From NCBI GenBank assembly GCA_019694835.1, contig JAIBBE010000165.1, positions 1 through 35,874 of the forward strand: a stretch of 35,874 nucleotides of DNA, given 5' to 3'. Position 1 is the first letter of the stretch. Each line of letters starts with the position of its first letter. The position numbers were made by a program, and so were the translations under genes. A model generated the notes under the pieces. It made no database searches. It had not been told where the DNA came from and saw only the letters and a list, made by a program, of their open reading frames with translations. Below are positions 17,176 to 25,214 of this stretch, in pieces. This DNA is from Fimbriimonadaceae bacterium (lineage in GTDB: Bacteria; Armatimonadota; Fimbriimonadia; Fimbriimonadales; Fimbriimonadaceae).

Positions 17176-17203
17176 TTGACGATAGACTATCATTTTCTAG
17201 ATT
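17176..17203 (+). promoter_or_regulatory. candidate sigma70-type promoter with internal palindrome
   Basis: In the 177 bp divergent gap there is TTGACG (17176-17181), a 16 bp spacer and TAGATT (17198-17203), pointing at the cupin gene whose GTG is 36 bp further on. The spacer starts inside a perfect inverted repeat GATAG-A-CTATC (17181-17191), which could be an operator. The -35 is close to consensus, the -10 matches 4 of 6. I found no equally good promoter for the divergent asnB gene. Confidence 0.4.
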
Positions 17204-17239
17204 GATGAACGCCGACAGAATGAAAGGCCACAGGCCGAC

Positions 17240-17653
17240 GTGATCAAGATCTACTCGCAGGTGGAACCGGAGCGCCTATTGCACGTGGTTTTCGACGGGA
17301 CCGAGCCCCTAGACAGCCGCACGGATCTGTCGGATCCGCAAGAGTGGCTGCAGGTTTCCGTGTTGAATTTCGCGCCTGCGAAGACTGTTGGCCCGCATCT
17401 CCACAATGCACGCGAGCAACATGGCTCCGCCCGAGTCTGCACCACACAGGAAGCCTGGATTGTCTTGCGCGGGGAGATAACCGCCGGCCTCTTTGACCTC
17501 GACCACCGCCCCTTGGGGGAAGAGACTCTGCTTCCTGGCCATGTACTGGTGACGTTTGGGGGCGGGCATTCTCTGCAATGCGGGCGACTCGGTGCGATGC
17601 TGGTCGAGTGTAAGAACGGGCCGTATTTGGGTCGCGACCACACCTCCTTCTGA
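17240..17653 (+). CDS. cupin-fold protein of a sugar-modification operon
   Basis: 137 residues from GTG at 17240. The cupin metal motif is visible: His53 and His55 (VGPHLHNARE), Glu71 (TTQEAWIVLRGEI, as in the conserved G(X)5HXH(X)nE pattern) and His110 (FGGGHSLQC) from the second cupin motif. The body is beta-rich with the usual LRGEI-turn. Single-domain cupins in O-antigen clusters act as sugar isomerases, epimerases or have unknown roles (for example WbuC-like). It is first in the plus-strand operon and 38 bp ahead of the sugar methyltransferase gene. No specific reaction can be assigned. Confidence 0.75.
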   Translation: MIKIYSQVEPERLLHVVFDGTEPLDSRTDLSDPQEWLQVSVLNFAPAKTVGPHLHNAREQHGSARVCTTQEAWIVLRGEITAGLFDLDHRPLGEETLLPGHVLVTFGGGHSLQCGRLGAMLVECKNGPYLGRDHTSF

Positions 17654-17691
17654 CGCACCGCTCACAGCACAGGCTTTGTAGGTGAGACACC

Positions 17692-18924
17692 ATGTTTAGA
17701 ACACGATGCCTGTCATGCGATTCTCCTTTCCTGCACGAGATTGTGAACCTCGGTATGCACCCCATGGCCGATACGTTCATACCCAAAACGCGCCTCGACT
17801 CGGGCGACCGACTGTACCCGCTTATTTGCGATCTCTGTGAACGCTGTGGACAGGTTCAGTTACGAACCGTGACCGATCCGGTGGAGCGTTACGCCGAATA
17901 CGATTATTCTTACACTTCTTCAAATTCCAGGACGTCGCGCAACCATTGGACAGTCTATGCGACAGCGGTCGCTGGCATGATCGGCTTGAAGGACGGGGAT
18001 GCCGTCGTGGAAATTGGTTCTAACGACGGATTTCTGGCGGAGCAGTTCCAGAAGCTGGGATGTGTCGTTCTGGGCGTGGACCCTTCGTCGGCGATGGCCC
18101 AGTTGGCGGCAGAGCGCGGCGTCAAGACCTTGACGGGACTATTCGGTCCCAACGTAGTCAGCGCCGTGGAAAGAACTCTCGGTCGGAAGCCGAAGCTCAT
18201 CGTCGCGAACAATGTGTTTAACCATGCCAACGACCCTCGTGAGTTTGCGCAGGGCATCAAGGCGCTGCTTGCCCCAGAGGGAACGTTCGTCTTTGAGCTG
18301 CCTTACTGGCTCCAATCGGTCGTGCAACGCAAGTTTGATCAAATTTATCACGAACACGTCAGCTACCTGACGAGTCGCCACGCGGTGACTTTGTTCGAGT
18401 CCATCGGGATGCGGGTCAACCATGTGGAAGAAGTTGATTACCACGGCGGGTCCATTCGTGTGTTTGTCGGGCACAAGACACAGACGCTCCCCACGGCCAA
18501 GGCTGCTCCCAGCGTAGCCGAATTCATCGAGAGGGAAATCAGAGCCGGACTCTTCGACCATGCAACCTATGACGCACTGATGAAGAGCGTTCGGCGCACG
18601 CGGGACCGCTTCCTGCAGAAGATCTACCGCTTGAGAAGCGAAGACCAGCCAATTGTCTGCGTCGGAGCGGCAGCCAAGGGCAACACTTTCTTGAACTACT
18701 ACAACTTGGACGCCTCCGTTATCGATTACGTCACAGACTCCTCACCCAGCAAGATCGGGAAATACACACCGCGAACTCGTATTCCGATCGCCGCCGACCA
18801 GGTGCTGCATGGGTATCGGTCGGTCTATGTCATTATCTTGTCTTGGAACATCTCCGCTGCCCTACAGACTGCCCTGAAAGCCATAAATCCTCACATCGTC
18901 TTCCTGAATCCCTACGAGCAATGA
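17692..18924 (+). CDS. sugar C-methyltransferase (Methyltransf_13/14 type, TylC3/NovU family)
   Basis: 410 residues with AGGTGA six bases ahead of the ATG. N-terminal zinc-binding domain: Cys6 and Cys9 (FRTRCLSCD) pair with Cys49 and Cys52 (CDLCERCGQ), followed by NLGMHPMADTFIP, a signature of the family. SAM-binding motif VVEIGSNDGFLAEQF lies at 105-119, then GVDPSSAMAQLAAERG. Later EHVSYLTSRHAVTLFESIGM and VDYHGGSIRVFVGH are the substrate-side signatures, and the C-terminal domain (Methyltransf_14) includes VCVGAAAKGNTFLNYYNL and YVTDSSPSKIGKYTP. Known members methylate carbon 3 (or another ring carbon) of nucleotide-linked 4-keto-6-deoxyhexoses. Next to gmd here, the most plausible substrate is GDP-4-keto-6-deoxymannose. 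Stop overlaps the next gene in ATGA. Confidence 0.9.
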   Translation: MFRTRCLSCDSPFLHEIVNLGMHPMADTFIPKTRLDSGDRLYPLICDLCERCGQVQLRTVTDPVERYAEYDYSYTSSNSRTSRNHWTVYATAVAGMIGLKDGDAVVEIGSNDGFLAEQFQKLGCVVLGVDPSSAMAQLAAERGVKTLTGLFGPNVVSAVERTLGRKPKLIVANNVFNHANDPREFAQGIKALLAPEGTFVFELPYWLQSVVQRKFDQIYHEHVSYLTSRHAVTLFESIGMRVNHVEEVDYHGGSIRVFVGHKTQTLPTAKAAPSVAEFIEREIRAGLFDHATYDALMKSVRRTRDRFLQKIYRLRSEDQPIVCVGAAAKGNTFLNYYNLDASVIDYVTDSSPSKIGKYTPRTRIPIAADQVLHGYRSVYVIILSWNISAALQTALKAINPHIVFLNPYEQ

Positions 18925-19325
18925 ATCACAAGAAAATTTCGCCGGCCACGAGCGACTCCCGTGGCACCATTTCCGACATCCTTCACAAGACGCCGATCGA
19001 ACATGTGGCCATCATCGAATCCGTCGCCGGAGGCCTGATTCGTGGCAATCACTACCACAAGGAGACCACCCAACACATCTTCATGACAAAGGGCTCGCTG
19101 CGGTATTGGTATCAGCCTCTGGACAAGAGCGCCCCGGTGCAGTCGCTGCTTGTGAAGGAATATGAAATGGTCTCGACTCCGCCGCTTGAGGTCCATGCGC
19201 TAGAGATCCTCGAGCCCAATCAATTCGTGGTCTTCAGTCACGGCTTGCGCGGCGGCGACGACTACGAGCGCGATACGTTCAGAGTTGCGCCCATCCTGAC
19301 GCCGGACATGATTTCGAAGGGATGA
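18921..19325 (+). CDS. cupin protein resembling the CapF/WbjC C-terminal domain
   Basis: 134 residues from ATG 18921, overlapping the previous stop (ATGA); in-frame sequence upstream belongs to the methyltransferase reading. The metal site reads IRGNHYHKETTQHIF (residues 40-54) with His44, His46 and probably Gln51/His52, followed by the GSLRYWYQ turn; the RGNHYH wording is typical of cupins fused to CapF/WbjC-type sugar reductases and of WxcM-like isomerases. The end has LEVHALEILEPNQFVVFSHG, second cupin motif. Predicted cytoplasmic epimerase or isomerase of a nucleotide-linked keto sugar. It lies between the C-methyltransferase and SDR genes, so a C3/C5 epimerisation step is an attractive guess. 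Confidence 0.75.
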   Translation: MNHKKISPATSDSRGTISDILHKTPIEHVAIIESVAGGLIRGNHYHKETTQHIFMTKGSLRYWYQPLDKSAPVQSLLVKEYEMVSTPPLEVHALEILEPNQFVVFSHGLRGGDDYERDTFRVAPILTPDMISKG

Positions 19326-20227
19326 GCCGGTTTCTAATCACGGGCGGCACGGGGTTCATCGGAAGACATCTCACCCGCATCTTGCGTGAGCGCTTCGGCG
19401 CCGCCGCGGTGATCTCGGTCGGCAGTCAGTTCGATCTCCGCGATCTTACAAGGACCAACGGCCTCTTTCAAGACTTCGGCGCATTCGACTATGTGCTCCA
19501 TCTGGCTGACATGCAGAGCGACGCGCGCATGGCCGCGCAATGCCCTGCGACGCAATTCATTGCGAACGCGACCATGTCTCTGAACGTGCTGACGGCGTGG
19601 CACAACTTCCAACCCGCGGCCCGTTTGATCTGTTTTAGTTCCGCTTGGGCCTATCCGGAGTCGATTGTCGATCTCGATGAAAAGGACTATTGGTCGGGTC
19701 GAATGCACCGGCCGACCGAGCACTACGGGCTGAACAAGAAAGTACTCAGCGTCGGAATGCAGGCGTACAAGCGACAGTATGGTCTAAAGGGGACCTCGCT
19801 GGTCCTGGGAACTGTCTACGGACCCGACGATTCAACTTCGCACCTGATCCCCTCGCTTCTGTACCGCATGCGGGCAAACCCCGATCGGCTGGAGGTCTGG
19901 GGCGACGGGAGCGAGACGCGGGATTTCATTTACGTGGAGGACCAGATCCAGGGCATTCTTCAACACTTAGACTACGCTGGCGAACTATTGAACATCGGTA
20001 GCGGCTCCTCCCACTCGGTACGGGAGGTTGTGGAAATTCTGGCGAGGCTAATGCACTATCAGGGCCAGATCGTCTTTGATTCCACCAAGTCCACCGGCGT
20101 CGCCAACCGGCGCATCAACACCTCTCTTGCCACAAGTACGACGGGCTGGCCCGGCGGATTCGAGCTCCACACGCTCGAAGCAGGCCTGCAAGAGACTGTG
20201 ACCTCCTTCAAGAAATCCAATGGCTAA
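19322..20227 (+). CDS. NAD(P)-dependent SDR, GDP-L-fucose-synthase-like epimerase/reductase
   Basis: 301 residues. Nucleotide-binding FLITGGTGFIGRHL at 4-17. Catalytic serine region SSAWAYPE at 106-113 matches the S-x-x-x-Y-P form seen in GDP-fucose synthase rather than ordinary epimerases; Tyr135 and Lys139 (YGLNK) form the YxxxK, almost the same spacing as in the E. coli enzyme (Ser107, Tyr136, Lys140). KRQYGLKGTSLVLGTVYGPDD and HLIPSLLYRM also fit that family. Known chemistry: epimerisation and 4-keto reduction of GDP-4-keto-6-deoxymannose. Here it probably reduces the methylated keto sugar. It starts by ATGA overlap with the cupin gene and its stop overlaps gmd by 8 bp. Confidence 0.85.
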   Translation: MSRFLITGGTGFIGRHLTRILRERFGAAAVISVGSQFDLRDLTRTNGLFQDFGAFDYVLHLADMQSDARMAAQCPATQFIANATMSLNVLTAWHNFQPAARLICFSSAWAYPESIVDLDEKDYWSGRMHRPTEHYGLNKKVLSVGMQAYKRQYGLKGTSLVLGTVYGPDDSTSHLIPSLLYRMRANPDRLEVWGDGSETRDFIYVEDQIQGILQHLDYAGELLNIGSGSSHSVREVVEILARLMHYQGQIVFDSTKSTGVANRRINTSLATSTTGWPGGFELHTLEAGLQETVTSFKKSNG

Positions 20228-21191
20228 GAAAGCACTCATAACGGGCATCACCGGTCAAGACGGTTCGTATCTGGCCGAACACTTACTCTCGCTTGGTTAC
20301 GAGGTCCACGGCCTGATCCGCCGCAACTCGATCACCGAGCATCAACAGACTCGTCTCGACAAGATCGCCACCGAAATCCACAACCAATACGGTGATGTGT
20401 CCGACGTGTCTTCAATTGACTCTGTGATGATGAAGGTCAGGCCCGATGAGGTTTACAACCTTGCCGCGCAAAGCCACGTCCGCATTAGTTTTGAAGTGCC
20501 GCAGTACACTGTTCAGACTAATGCAGTGGGCGCGTTAAATGTTCTGGAGTCCATGCGTAGACATGCCCCAGCCTCCCGATTTTACCAAGCGTCTTCTTCG
20601 GAGATGTTTGGCAACAGCGTGGACGCGGACGGCAAGCAGCGCGAGACGACGCCAATGGCCCCAGTGAGTCCCTACGGTTGCTCGAAGCTCTTTGCGTACA
20701 GCATCGTTCGGAACTACCGCAACGCATACTCACTGTTTGCGGCGAATGGGATCCTGTTCAATCATGAATCGCCCAGGCGCGCGTCTAACTTCGTTACAAG
20801 CAAGATCATCAAGAATGCGGTCATGATCGCCAAGGGCAAGCTGGACAAGCTGGAACTCGGCAACCTCGACTCCCAACGCGACTGGGGCCATTCGAAGGAC
20901 TACGTGCGGGCGATGCATCTCATCCTGCAGCGTCCAACACCAGACGACTTTGTGATTTCCACGGGACAGACTCATTCGATTCGGGAGTTCTGCGAAGTTG
21001 TCTTCAGAAAGCTGAACCTCGATTACCGCGAGTATGTCGTGCAGAACCCCAAATACATGCGGCCCGAAGAGTTGAACTACTTGTGCGGTGACTGCACGAA
21101 GGCCAAGCAGGTCCTCGGCTGGATCCCTGAGTATTCGTTCGACTCCATGATCGATGAAATGATCGAAGAGTGTAAGAGCAACGGCCGCTGA
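20220..21191 (+). CDS. gmd: GDP-mannose 4,6-dehydratase
   Basis: 323 residues, normal family length. Cofactor loop ALITGITGQDGSYLAEHLL (5-23) is diagnostic for Gmd. Catalytic residues appear as SSSEMFGN (Ser127, Glu128) and YGCSK (Tyr152, Lys156); most Gmd proteins have Thr and YAVAK-type text at these places, so this is a mild variant. Further signatures: LFNHESPRRASNFVTSKI and the GNLDSQRDWGHSKDYV segment, both nearly invariant in Gmd. Reaction: GDP-mannose to GDP-4-keto-6-deoxymannose in the cytoplasm. It provides the keto sugar for the preceding methyltransferase, cupin and SDR genes. No mannose-1-phosphate guanylyltransferase is in the window, so GDP-mannose must come from elsewhere in the genome. 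Confidence 0.95.
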   Translation: MAKKALITGITGQDGSYLAEHLLSLGYEVHGLIRRNSITEHQQTRLDKIATEIHNQYGDVSDVSSIDSVMMKVRPDEVYNLAAQSHVRISFEVPQYTVQTNAVGALNVLESMRRHAPASRFYQASSSEMFGNSVDADGKQRETTPMAPVSPYGCSKLFAYSIVRNYRNAYSLFAANGILFNHESPRRASNFVTSKIIKNAVMIAKGKLDKLELGNLDSQRDWGHSKDYVRAMHLILQRPTPDDFVISTGQTHSIREFCEVVFRKLNLDYREYVVQNPKYMRPEELNYLCGDCTKAKQVLGWIPEYSFDSMIDEMIEECKSNGR

Positions 21192-21239
21192 GGAAGCTCG
21201 CTCCCAGGAGTCGGAGAGAATGCCGCGGCGACGAAGAAA

Positions 21240-22499
21240 GTGAGTATTCCTGTCCAAGACGGCACCCCAGCAGGGCTCCTCGGTGCCGAATACTTTAGGC
21301 GAAAGTGGAGTTACGTGAGGCTTCAGTTCACGTTCGTCTGGGTATACGCAGCTGCTTGGGCATTCGGTGTCTGGTTTAAGCGGAAGGGACCGTTAGGGAA
21401 GGTCCGGAAGATCGCGGCAGTGTGGTATGGCCCTCCGGACCTCCCCGGGAGCGATTTCAGGTTTGGGATCTGGAAACCTCTGCTCGAGGCGGATGGGTAC
21501 GTGTTCGACAATTTCAGCCTCCCGTGGATGTCCGACCTGCGAAAACTGGGGACCGCCACTTGGTCATGGCGATATTCCTTCTATCGTCGCCGACTTATCG
21601 ATCGGTTCCATCAATTCAGGCAACTCCGCCATTACGATGTGGTCTGGCTTGAGCGATCGCTGATCCTTGGCCCTCACAAGAGCGCATTCATGGAGCGCTG
21701 CCTTCGTCGAATGGTGGGGAAGGTCGTTCTCGACTGCACGGATGGAGGGGATTACATTGCCAATCCGGAGTTCTCATTGGCTGTCTTGTCACACGTCGAC
21801 GACGTGACCGTGGGTTGTGCGGCGATCCGCGATCTATACGAAAAATGGCATCCGCGAGTAACCTGGATCAATTTTGTGTTTCCCGCAGACCCGTACAAGA
21901 TCAAGGAGTCTCACTCGATTGAAGGCCTCCCGGTCTTGGGTTGGATGGGGAGTCCCGGCAATGCTGTTCATCTCCTTGCGATCGAGTCAGAACTCCAGAG
22001 GGTCGCATCGCAGCTGCCCTACAGGCTGATCGTCATCTGCCGTGAGCCCGTTCAGCTACAGATACCGGGGGCTCAGGTCGAGCAACACCAATTCGGTGCT
22101 GACTACTACGATCTGTTGGCCCGATTCGACATCGGGCTCTTTCCGAGTTTCGGTGACAATCTTCGCGTCAAGGCGAAGGTAGCGATGAAACACCAGGAAT
22201 TCATGCTTTGCGGGATTCCGCAGGTCTGCTCGCCAATTGGTCTATGTGAAGGCATCGTTGATGATGATAGTGCCCTAATCGCCCATAAGGAGGGCGAATG
22301 GGCCGAGAAGATCGTTCAGCTCCTTCATGACGAAGCACTGAGGCGTCGATTGGCCAAGCGTGCGCGAGACCTGTTCTTCGAAATGTATACACCTCAATCC
22401 GAGTATCCCAAGGTTCTTCAGACCCTGACGTCGTCCGGCGTAACACCATCCCGGCCCCCCGGCGCATCCGGGGCCGAGACGCCGACACGAGGCGAATAG
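21240..22499 (+). CDS. GT4-like glycosyltransferase
   Basis: 419 residues from GTG 21240 (48 bp after gmd; weak GAAGAAA ahead). A hydrophobic stretch at about 35-52 (FVWVYAAAWAFGVWF) could anchor or bind the membrane. The catalytic body has WLERSLILGPHKSAFMER, VVLDCTDGGDYI, VLGWMGSPGNAVHLL at about 236-250 and FDIGLFPSFGDN...KVAMKHQEFMLCGIPQVCSPIG, the same GWMGS and MK...SPIG framework as the transferase at 10,935-12,026. Inference: transfers the deoxysugar made by the preceding genes; this is from operon position only. Its last 27 codons overlap the 3' end of the convergent flippase gene by 82 bp. Confidence 0.83.
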   Translation: MSIPVQDGTPAGLLGAEYFRRKWSYVRLQFTFVWVYAAAWAFGVWFKRKGPLGKVRKIAAVWYGPPDLPGSDFRFGIWKPLLEADGYVFDNFSLPWMSDLRKLGTATWSWRYSFYRRRLIDRFHQFRQLRHYDVVWLERSLILGPHKSAFMERCLRRMVGKVVLDCTDGGDYIANPEFSLAVLSHVDDVTVGCAAIRDLYEKWHPRVTWINFVFPADPYKIKESHSIEGLPVLGWMGSPGNAVHLLAIESELQRVASQLPYRLIVICREPVQLQIPGAQVEQHQFGADYYDLLARFDIGLFPSFGDNLRVKAKVAMKHQEFMLCGIPQVCSPIGLCEGIVDDDSALIAHKEGEWAEKIVQLLHDEALRRRLAKRARDLFFEMYTPQSEYPKVLQTLTSSGVTPSRPPGASGAETPTRGE

Positions 22500-23914
22500 A
22501 GGATTCTCATCATGAACACCAAGCCGAACTGCAGGAGGATTGCTAGCGCGGCCCATACCAGGCCGCGAAGGGATAGGTCGGCAAGGCCGTACGCGCTAAC
22601 GTAGGCGACAAGGCACATGCGGGGATAGCCGACCGGATACACCCGCTCCGCGGCAAATCCAACGAGTAAGGCGTAGGCGGTGATGGCGACGTTTGTCGCC
22701 CAAATGGCTCCCATGAGGCCGAATGAAGGGATCCAGAAGGCGTTCAACGAGACATTGAGGACGGCCGCTGCAACAGATGCAAGCGTCAGCCATTGGGTTT
22801 GGCCGGTGGCGAGCAACCCGCCGGAAAAAACGTAGAAAAGGTAGGCCATCGCAAGGTACAAGGAAACGGCCGGGACCAGCGCGATCGCGCCATGGAAAGT
22901 CCGGGGCAGAAGGGCGATGGCCACAAGCGGCGATGCCGCGGTTGCTACGACCATCAGCAACGAAGAAAGTCCCACATACCCTATGTAGATCTTCTTGAAT
23001 CCCTCCGCCGCCTCACCGGAGTGGGCTAGGCGCATTGCGATGGGAGGGAAGGCGACGGCGAATCCTTGGCTCACCAGCTGGATTGGAATAAGTAGCTTCT
23101 CAGCGGCGGCATAAAGGGCCACCTTCTCCAAGGGCTCTGAGGCCCAGGCCATGAGCAAGAAGCGGTCAGCTGATTTCGTGACCGTGGCCGCCCAACCAGC
23201 TATGCAAAACGGCAGACTGATCTTCAACGCGGCGCCCATCATTTGAACCGAAATGGAGCCCCAATCAAGCTCTCTCCGAACGAACACGGTGCCCAGCAAG
23301 AGGGAGACTATGGCTCCTGCCACCAGGGCCGTGAGCACCGACTCAAGCCCGCCCCCGGCGGCGCCCACGAGAACAATTATGAGCCCCGCGTAGGTCAACG
23401 GCCCCACGAGTGAAACGACCACTGACTTCTTCCGCTCGAACCGTTGCCGAAGACTGGTCTGCAAGATGCCCAGGAAAGACGCAGAGGCGCTCGAGAGCGC
23501 AGCCAGGTAGACAAGCCGGGAAGCCCAATTTCCCCACCCAAGAAATCGCCCTAATGAGTCACCGAAGATGCCAATTGTCATCGATGCAATCACGACAGAT
23601 AGCAGTGACAGGGCTCCCACCGACGACACCACGCGCTTGGATTCTTCACCGGAGTCTCCCGAGCGTAGAAGCACCGCTGTCGCTGTGGCGAGGTTCAGGC
23701 CTGCGATCACACCGAGCGAGGCAACTAGGACGTTGAAATTCTCAACCTGCCCATACTCCTCAAGCGTCAGCCTGCGGGTTACAAGGGGTGTGAGGATCAA
23801 GCCAAGCACAGCCGAAGCGAGAGAAGGCAAGGCGTAGATGAACGAATCCCCCAAGATGCCACCGGACCGTTCCCGAAGCCAGGCTGTAAGGTGTCTAAAG
23901 CGCTCCGCGATCAA
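22418..23914 (-). CDS. Wzx-type oligosaccharide flippase (MOP/MATE superfamily)
   Basis: 498 residues with about 12-14 hydrophobic helices spread over the whole length. N-terminal DSFIYALPSLASAVLGLILTPLVTRRLTLEEYG is the characteristic start of Wzx/MOP polysaccharide exporters (helix 1, then R-x-L-x-x-x-x-Y/FG); the sequence is shown here over residues 23-55. Also KSADRFLLMAWASEPLEKVALYAAA and AMAYLFYVFSGGLLATGQT. Known role: moves undecaprenyl-diphosphate repeat units across the inner membrane for Wzy polymerisation. The start is TTG (23912-23914). 3' end overlaps the plus-strand glycosyltransferase by 82 bp; the shared segment holds a GC-rich hairpin (CGGCCCC 22452-22458 with GGGGCCG 22470-22476) without a T run. 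Confidence 0.9.
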   Translation of the reverse strand: MIAERFRHLTAWLRERSGGILGDSFIYALPSLASAVLGLILTPLVTRRLTLEEYGQVENFNVLVASLGVIAGLNLATATAVLLRSGDSGEESKRVVSSVGALSLLSVVIASMTIGIFGDSLGRFLGWGNWASRLVYLAALSSASASFLGILQTSLRQRFERKKSVVVSLVGPLTYAGLIIVLVGAAGGGLESVLTALVAGAIVSLLLGTVFVRRELDWGSISVQMMGAALKISLPFCIAGWAATVTKSADRFLLMAWASEPLEKVALYAAAEKLLIPIQLVSQGFAVAFPPIAMRLAHSGEAAEGFKKIYIGYVGLSSLLMVVATAASPLVAIALLPRTFHGAIALVPAVSLYLAMAYLFYVFSGGLLATGQTQWLTLASVAAAVLNVSLNAFWIPSFGLMGAIWATNVAITAYALLVGFAAERVYPVGYPRMCLVAYVSAYGLADLSLRGLVWAALAILLQFGLVFMMRILYSPRVGVSAPDAPGGRDGVTPDDVRV

Positions 23915-24086
23915 GCAACCACTATCCTCATATCGCGCGCGACCGAGCGCCGAATTCTCGGCGGACCTGTTCGTTTCGATTCAAGCATCGTGCTCGCTCT
24001 GAGGCCTCCAGGCGGCAGCAGGTACCTTCCCTCGCCACTCGTAGTCTAGCTCCGGAGACCCCAGGCGTCCCCCGACTTTGGCGGGT

Positions 24087-25214
24087 CTACTCTCGGGAAA
24101 TGAACTGGAACCTGCTCTTCCACCCAAGGAATCGAAGCTCAAAATATCGATAGCTCAACTCACTGATCAAGAGCGTGATCGTCAATGAAGTCAGGGGTAT
24201 CGCCAGGAGGACATGCCAGACCGCTCCGCCGAGACCCAGCGATCGGGCTAGCTGTATGGCAGCCACATTGCCCACCATGTGTAGACAGTACATGCCGTAA
24301 GTCCGCTGTCCAAGCCGGCTGAGCAGCGGGAAGGCTCCGGCCTTGAAGGGAGAGGCCCTGGAGTAGTTTTGCTCGAGGATGACCGCGGCAAAGACTATTG
24401 CAGGCACTAGTCTGTCGAATGGGCGCAGGAAGCGCGAATCCAAAAAAAAGACAAGAGCGGTCAGTCCGTATAGGAGCCACAGCGCAGCGCCCCGCGCCCC
24501 TGCCACCCACTCGACGAACGACCCGGAACGAATGGACGCGTATGCCGCGAGACCGCCAACGGCCATGTCGCCGATCAGGCCAGCTGTATGAAACGTGAGA
24601 ACCGCGTCATTCGTCTGAATCGCTCGGAAGATAAGCGATGTTGCGAGGATGGACAGGAGAATCCAGAGTTCGCGACCAAGAGGGACAGCCGCGAGCAAGA
24701 TGGGCCAGACGAAATAGAACTGTTCCTCGACTGCCACTGACCAGAGGACGCCGAGTATCCCCGCATCTGGAAGACCGTTGCTGATTACATCGAAGTTGCC
24801 CAAGAAGAGTAGGTACATGATCGGGTTGGCCGTTTCACTCGGCTCCAGACCGACTGCCTGCTTCAGAACCGGGAACCCTAAGAAGCCGAGGGCGATACAT
24901 GCCATATAGAGGGGCCAGATTCGGAGAATCCGCCGCAAATAAAAGTATCCTATGTGAATCTCGCCGCACCACCGCTTCTCCTCGAGGAGCAGATAAGTAA
25001 TCAGGAATCCGCTCAGGACGAAGAAAAAATTGACGCCCAGATCGCCATGCCGGACCAGCTGTCGAGCGACCCGATATGCTTCCGACTGCTTGATCTGACT
25101 GGCATCTGTGTGAAAAGCATGGAATAGGAATACGGCTAGGAAGCAGAAGAACCGCAAACCGTCCAAGTGCGGAAAGACGACCTTCTTACGAGGGACTGCT
25201 CCTGCGCGAGGCAT
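24087..25214 (-). CDS. acyltransferase family 3 (OafA/YrhL-like membrane O-acyltransferase)
   Basis: 375 residues, about ten hydrophobic helices. Start region FPHLDGLRFFCFLAVFLFHAFH places Arg21 and His32 in the R-x10-H motif of acyltransferase 3 proteins; helix 2 loop has GDLGVNFFFVLSGFLITYLL, the second hallmark, and LWSVAVEEQFYFVWPILL at about 157-174 is the third. Known role: moving acetyl or other acyl groups from the cytoplasm onto periplasmic or lipid-linked sugars. GGAGG lies 12 bases ahead of the ATG. It stands 172 bp downstream of... in fact upstream of the flippase on the same strand, so the two could be cotranscribed. Provides O-acetyl decoration of the polymer; the sugar is unknown. 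Confidence 0.9.
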   Translation of the reverse strand: MPRAGAVPRKKVVFPHLDGLRFFCFLAVFLFHAFHTDASQIKQSEAYRVARQLVRHGDLGVNFFFVLSGFLITYLLLEEKRWCGEIHIGYFYLRRILRIWPLYMACIALGFLGFPVLKQAVGLEPSETANPIMYLLFLGNFDVISNGLPDAGILGVLWSVAVEEQFYFVWPILLAAVPLGRELWILLSILATSLIFRAIQTNDAVLTFHTAGLIGDMAVGGLAAYASIRSGSFVEWVAGARGAALWLLYGLTALVFFLDSRFLRPFDRLVPAIVFAAVILEQNYSRASPFKAGAFPLLSRLGQRTYGMYCLHMVGNVAAIQLARSLGLGGAVWHVLLAIPLTSLTITLLISELSYRYFELRFLGWKSRFQFISRE

